From assembly GCA_015227615.1 (NCBI GenBank), contig JAALGZ010000006.1:62001-126000 (forward strand): a stretch of DNA of 64,000 nt. Reading direction: 5' to 3'. The translations under genes were made by a program, and so were the position numbers. Shown here piece by piece: positions 60,537 to 64,000 of the stretch; positions within the stretch are counted from its first letter, which is position 1; every line of letters starts with the position of its first letter. Below the pieces are notes generated by a model that had not been told where the DNA came from, searched no databases, and saw only the letters and a program-made list of their open reading frames with translations. This DNA comes from Labyrinthula sp. Ha. Its lineage: Eukaryota > Sar > Bigyra > Labyrinthulida > Labyrinthulaceae.

Positions 60537-61870
60537 ATGAATGAGTTTTTAAAAAAAATAAAAGGTACAAGATTAGCAAGAGCAAAAATACGAAAATCTG
60601 ATCTTGGAATGCCAGAGATATTATTTAAAGTATTCTTTATAAATATATTATATTGTTAGACTGTGTATAAACTTGACGAAACAGAAGGTATGAGATATAA
60701 TAAACCAAGAGTTGTCCCCGAAGTTGAATGTATGTTTTTTTTATTTTAATTTAGTTTAGTTTATGATAATAATTTATTTTCTTTGCATGGTGAAGTTCGT
60801 GAACCAAGTATTGAAGATAAATTATTAATTTCTCTTTTTAATTTTTATCAAATACATAAACAAGTTCCAAGAGAATCACAACTTAAAGCAAAGCTTGAAA
60901 ATAATACTTATATAAGAAAAGAAAAAATAGAAAAATATTATGAAATAGATAATTGGAAATTAATTGATTCAGGTTCAAATGGACAAGTTTATTTTTGTAG
61001 GAATAAACAAACAAATTTTGAAGTTGCAATAAAAAAAGTTCCTTTAAAAAAGAACTTTAAAAAAGAAAAGATTGAAACTGAAATTGGATATATGAATATT
61101 TCAAAGCATAAAAATATTATTAATTTAATAGAATGTTTTCATCCGAAAGGAAGAAATACTGCTTATTATTTAGTTCTTGAGTTGATGGACGAAGGAAGTA
61201 TAAGAACTATTATTTCTCCCAGAATTGTTTGGCCTGAACACGTAATCTGTTTCGTATTAAAAGAATGTTTAAAAGGATTAGAATATTTACACTCAAATTA
61301 TATTATTCACAGAGATCTTAAATCTGGTAACGTAATGCATAATTCAAGAGGAGAAATTAAGTTGGGAGACTTTGGTTTTGCTGTTGGTTTAAATGAAACT
61401 GAATTTTATCGTGAATCTCGAAAAGGTTCACCGTTTTGGTATTTTTTTTTTAGTATACATTATATATTAGGATTGCTCCAGAAGTATTAAGAGCAGAAAA
61501 ATATGGGTTAAAAATAGATATCTGGTCTTTTGGTGTATTTGGAATTGAATTAGCAGATTCTTTTCCACCAAATTTTGGTAAAGAAAAAGTTGCACTTTTA
61601 CAAGAAATTGCATATGGACCTCCTCCTACTCTGCTTGATGAAAAAACTCGATCAAAAGAGTTTATACACTTGATTAAGATCTGTCTACAGAAAGTTCCTA
61701 GTTTAAGACCTACTGCTAAGTTTGTTCTTCTTCACTCTTTTTTTAATCTACTTAATGGAAAAGATGCTGAAAAAGGTTTTCAAAAAGAAGATTTTTTAAA
61801 TTTTGTTGAAGACTTTAAAAGGCTTGAAAATGAGCTAAAAGTGCAGCATTCGTTACCAATTAGTTTATAA
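60537..61870 (+). CDS. PAK/Ste20-like serine/threonine protein kinase
   Basis: Probably a Rho/Rac-type effector kinase. Four exons: 60537-60629, 60660-60729, 60760-61438 and 61471-61870. Introns are 30, 30 and 32 nt, and the protein is 413 aa. Residues about 22-45 (SDLGMPEILFK then TVYKLDETEG) have the shape of a CRIB/p21-binding motif followed by the short acidic stretch typical of PAK, but lack clear histidines. The kinase domain has a glycine loop (SGSNGQVYF, about 124-132), VAIKK (Lys145), C-helix Glu161, IIHRDLKSGNV (HRD 237-239) and LGDFGFAVGL (DFG 257-259). The last intron interrupts the activation-segment motif; splicing gives GSPFWIAPEVL, followed by KIDIWSFGVFGIELADSFPP. The stop overlaps the glycosyltransferase stop on the other strand by 6 bp. 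Confidence 0.86.
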
Positions 61871-63876
61871 CTTTTTTAAGTAGATCTCATTTCTTAACTT
61901 TTCACATAATTCTGTAACTTTTCCATTTATCTTTTCATTCACAACAATTAATTTCCCTCTTTTGTTCAGGTTTAACTCTTCTTCGTTTTTTTTAATAAAC
62001 TCTTCAATTTCTAAAGTAACATTTTTTAACCCAACTGCAACTTGACTAATTTGCACATTTTGATTAATTTCTTGTTTTTTCGCTTTTTTCATCATTCTGC
62101 TCACTTCATTATTTTCAATATTTAGAAACTCTTCTGCATTAACTTTACTCAAATTAAGTGAACTACAAATTCGAAGACCAGCTTCTTCTACTTTGTTTTC
62201 AATAGAACTCCTCTTGTACGGAATCCACTCCATTCGTTTTAAATAAGGACACCGATCTTCAACTACTTCTGCATCAAAATCCACACCAGAAAACTGTAAA
62301 AATGTTTTTAATTCTCTCTTGACACCAAATCCAAATAAACTCAAATCAATATTCATCAAGCTTTTTGCAATTTCTCCTTTATTCCCCAACCCAAACACAT
62401 TTCTCCATCGTAAAGTTGTTTGTTGTCCAAGACCTTCTTTATCTGTAAAAAAACTTCTATCTCGTTTTAAATTAGTTTTCTTTTCTTGTTTTATTTCCTT
62501 TATATCATCATCATAATAATGAAAAACAAAATTCTTTCTAGGTGCATATAAATCATATCCCCAAGTAAATAATCTAGCAGCTCTATTAAATTCTTCTCCA
62601 CCAAATAAATAACTCATATATGGATCATACGGAACATTTAAGTTTGCATGACATTTTGAAAATGCGACCCCAGCACCAAAAAAAGGTACAAAAGTTGGTT
62701 TTTTTCCGTGTTTTATATTGTGTGCACTATTTCCTCCATTTACAACTACTAATTCTTTTCCATTAACTTTATGATTGGATAATTTTGTACTACATCTCGC
62801 TGGTGCTAAATTTTGTTTATGTTTATCTTTTACTCGATTTGGATACGCAGAAAGAACAGCAAACTCATTTTCAGTGACCAAGAATTCTTCAATAGCCATT
62901 TCATCCCATTTATTCTCAAAAGCAGAATGTGAGTCAATTTGAAGACAAAAGTCATCACTGTGTTCAGATTTTAATGCTCTTAGTTGATGATATCGTGCTG
63001 GCATTACTCCTCTTGCCTTTGAAATTGGAATATCTATTGTTGTAATTTGACTTCTTCTACAATTTTTTACCTGATCACAATATTCATCAACACAAGAAAT
63101 ATCCTCATCTGTTTTTTGATCAGCAATATAAATAAAAATATTATCTGGATTTTTTGTATTTTCAAATATTTCTTTCAAAGTATTTGAACATAGTTTATCT
63201 CTATAAGAAGCAAGAAATACATGAACTCTTTTTGATATTATTTTTGGTTTTGCAGGTTTTAAATTTTGTTCATTTTCAAATAAATGAAAAAATTCTTGTT
63301 CTTTTTTGGATAAATCTCTCAAATAATTCTGTCCTTGAAAAGCTAAAGAATAAACAAAGAAGAAAGATAAATACTCTTAAAGTATCCAGAATATAGATGT
63401 CTAAAAGAAGGTGAGTTTAATTTAATCTGTGCGTTTGATGGAGATAATTTAATTTCAATATTTCGAGTTTTGTCTTCAATTATGATTTCTCGTTTCTGTT
63501 TGTTGAATTTTGTTTGTTCAAACTTAAACTCTTTTCCTTCTGAAAATTCTATCCAATGAAGTGTGTCAATTGATTTGAAATATCCAGACTCATCAGCTTT
63601 TATCCAATAGAAATTTGAATCTTGTTCATCTTTTTGATTTGGAACACGTGGATTTTCAGATTTGTTTGAAACTGAGACTTTTGAAGAGGACGTCGTTGTT
63701 CGATCAGATTCAAATGTGTATAGTTGAGAGGACATTGAAAGAATATTTAAAATAAAAATAAATAGGGCAACAACAAGGAAGCATTGTAGTTTTGTTAAAG
63801 GAAATGTTTTCTTCATGCCCTTTTTTGCTTTTCCATTAATTACATTCCCAGTAATGCACCATTGCTTGTAATACAT
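61865..63876 (-). CDS. Skp1-GlcNAc-transferase-like glycosyltransferase (GT60-type), type II membrane protein
   Basis: Resembles the alpha-GlcNAc-transferase that modifies hydroxyproline of Skp1, or mucin-type relatives. Exon 1 (63876-63375) and exon 2 (63342-61865) are joined by a 32-nt intron and give 659 aa. A short basic N-terminus precedes one transmembrane anchor (about 31-48, LQCFLVVALFIFILNI), suggesting a Golgi/ER type II protein rather than the cytosolic Skp1 enzyme. A Ser/Thr stem follows. The catalytic domain starts at VHVFLASYRD (about 207-216). The metal-binding motif is LQIDSHSAF (DSH 304-306), then FFGAGVAFSK and YLFGGEEFNRAARLFTWGYD (GEE 416-418), then FHYYDDD. The C-terminal 200 residues are helical, basic/acidic. 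A second ATG at Met21 is an alternative start. Confidence 0.85.
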
Positions 63877-64000
63877 GTTGAAACAAAAAGAATTCCATTG
63901 ATGTAGATTTTGTAATCAAAGCAAAGAATAGCGGAAAGCGTAAAGACTGTATTTTAATCTAAAGAATTTAGATTGATGAAATGATAGGGAGACAAACAAA

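Overview
The window looks like nuclear DNA of an AT-rich unicellular eukaryote. It carries nuclear genes for mitochondrial proteins with targeting-like N-termini (SDH cytochrome b subunit, ATP synthase delta, cyclophilin), a spliceosome protein (ISY1), a tubulin cofactor, a Roco GTPase, a PAK-like kinase, a Skp1-GlcNAc-transferase-like enzyme and a selenoprotein S candidate. Sixteen introns can be read by hand. All are GT-AG, 28-33 nt long (mean about 30), and nearly all start GTA and end TAG. Selenocysteine use, a GT60-type glycosyltransferase, Roco and PAK genes and 30-nt introns fit a protist (for example a stramenopile-like or similar lineage) better than a fungus, plant or animal. The lineage cannot be fixed from this window.

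Layout: genes sit in tight clusters separated by long gene-poor stretches. Cluster A (4.5-7.8 kb): TBCE-like, SdhC, methyltransferase. Cluster B (16.0-20.5 kb): SDR, ISY1, ATP synthase delta, mitochondrial cyclophilin, ankyrin-like protein A. Cluster C (24.9-26.0 kb): ankyrin-like protein B and tRNA-Thr(AGT). Cluster D (31.0-36.7 kb): Roco GTPase, selenoprotein S candidate, ER-type J-domain protein, orphan family copy 1. Orphan family copies 2 and 3 stand alone at 43.4-44.4 and 52.9-53.9 kb. Cluster E (60.5-63.9 kb): PAK-like kinase and glycosyltransferase. Two convergent gene pairs overlap at their stop codons, by 15 and 6 bp.

The gene-poor stretches (about 0-4.4, 7.8-16, 20.5-24.9, 26-31, 36.7-43.4, 44.4-52.9 and 53.9-60.5 kb) hold an eroded Ty3/gypsy-like fossil, a decayed LINE endonuclease region, a 345-bp foldback element with a strongly structured core, clusters of TTGATAA-like words, and otherwise nothing I can assign.

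Points of most interest: (1) a selenoprotein S/VIMP gene whose frame reaches GGG, then TGA, then two codons and TAA; (2) six CCAAT boxes spaced 21-33 bp in the promoter shared by that gene and an ER-type J protein, with similar arrays upstream of mitochondrial genes; (3) an unrecognised three-copy family with mosaic, near-identical blocks that suggest gene conversion; (4) a Roco gene whose first 194 residues lie in five short exons that single-frame ORF calling misses; (5) the structured foldback element at 37.4-37.7 kb.
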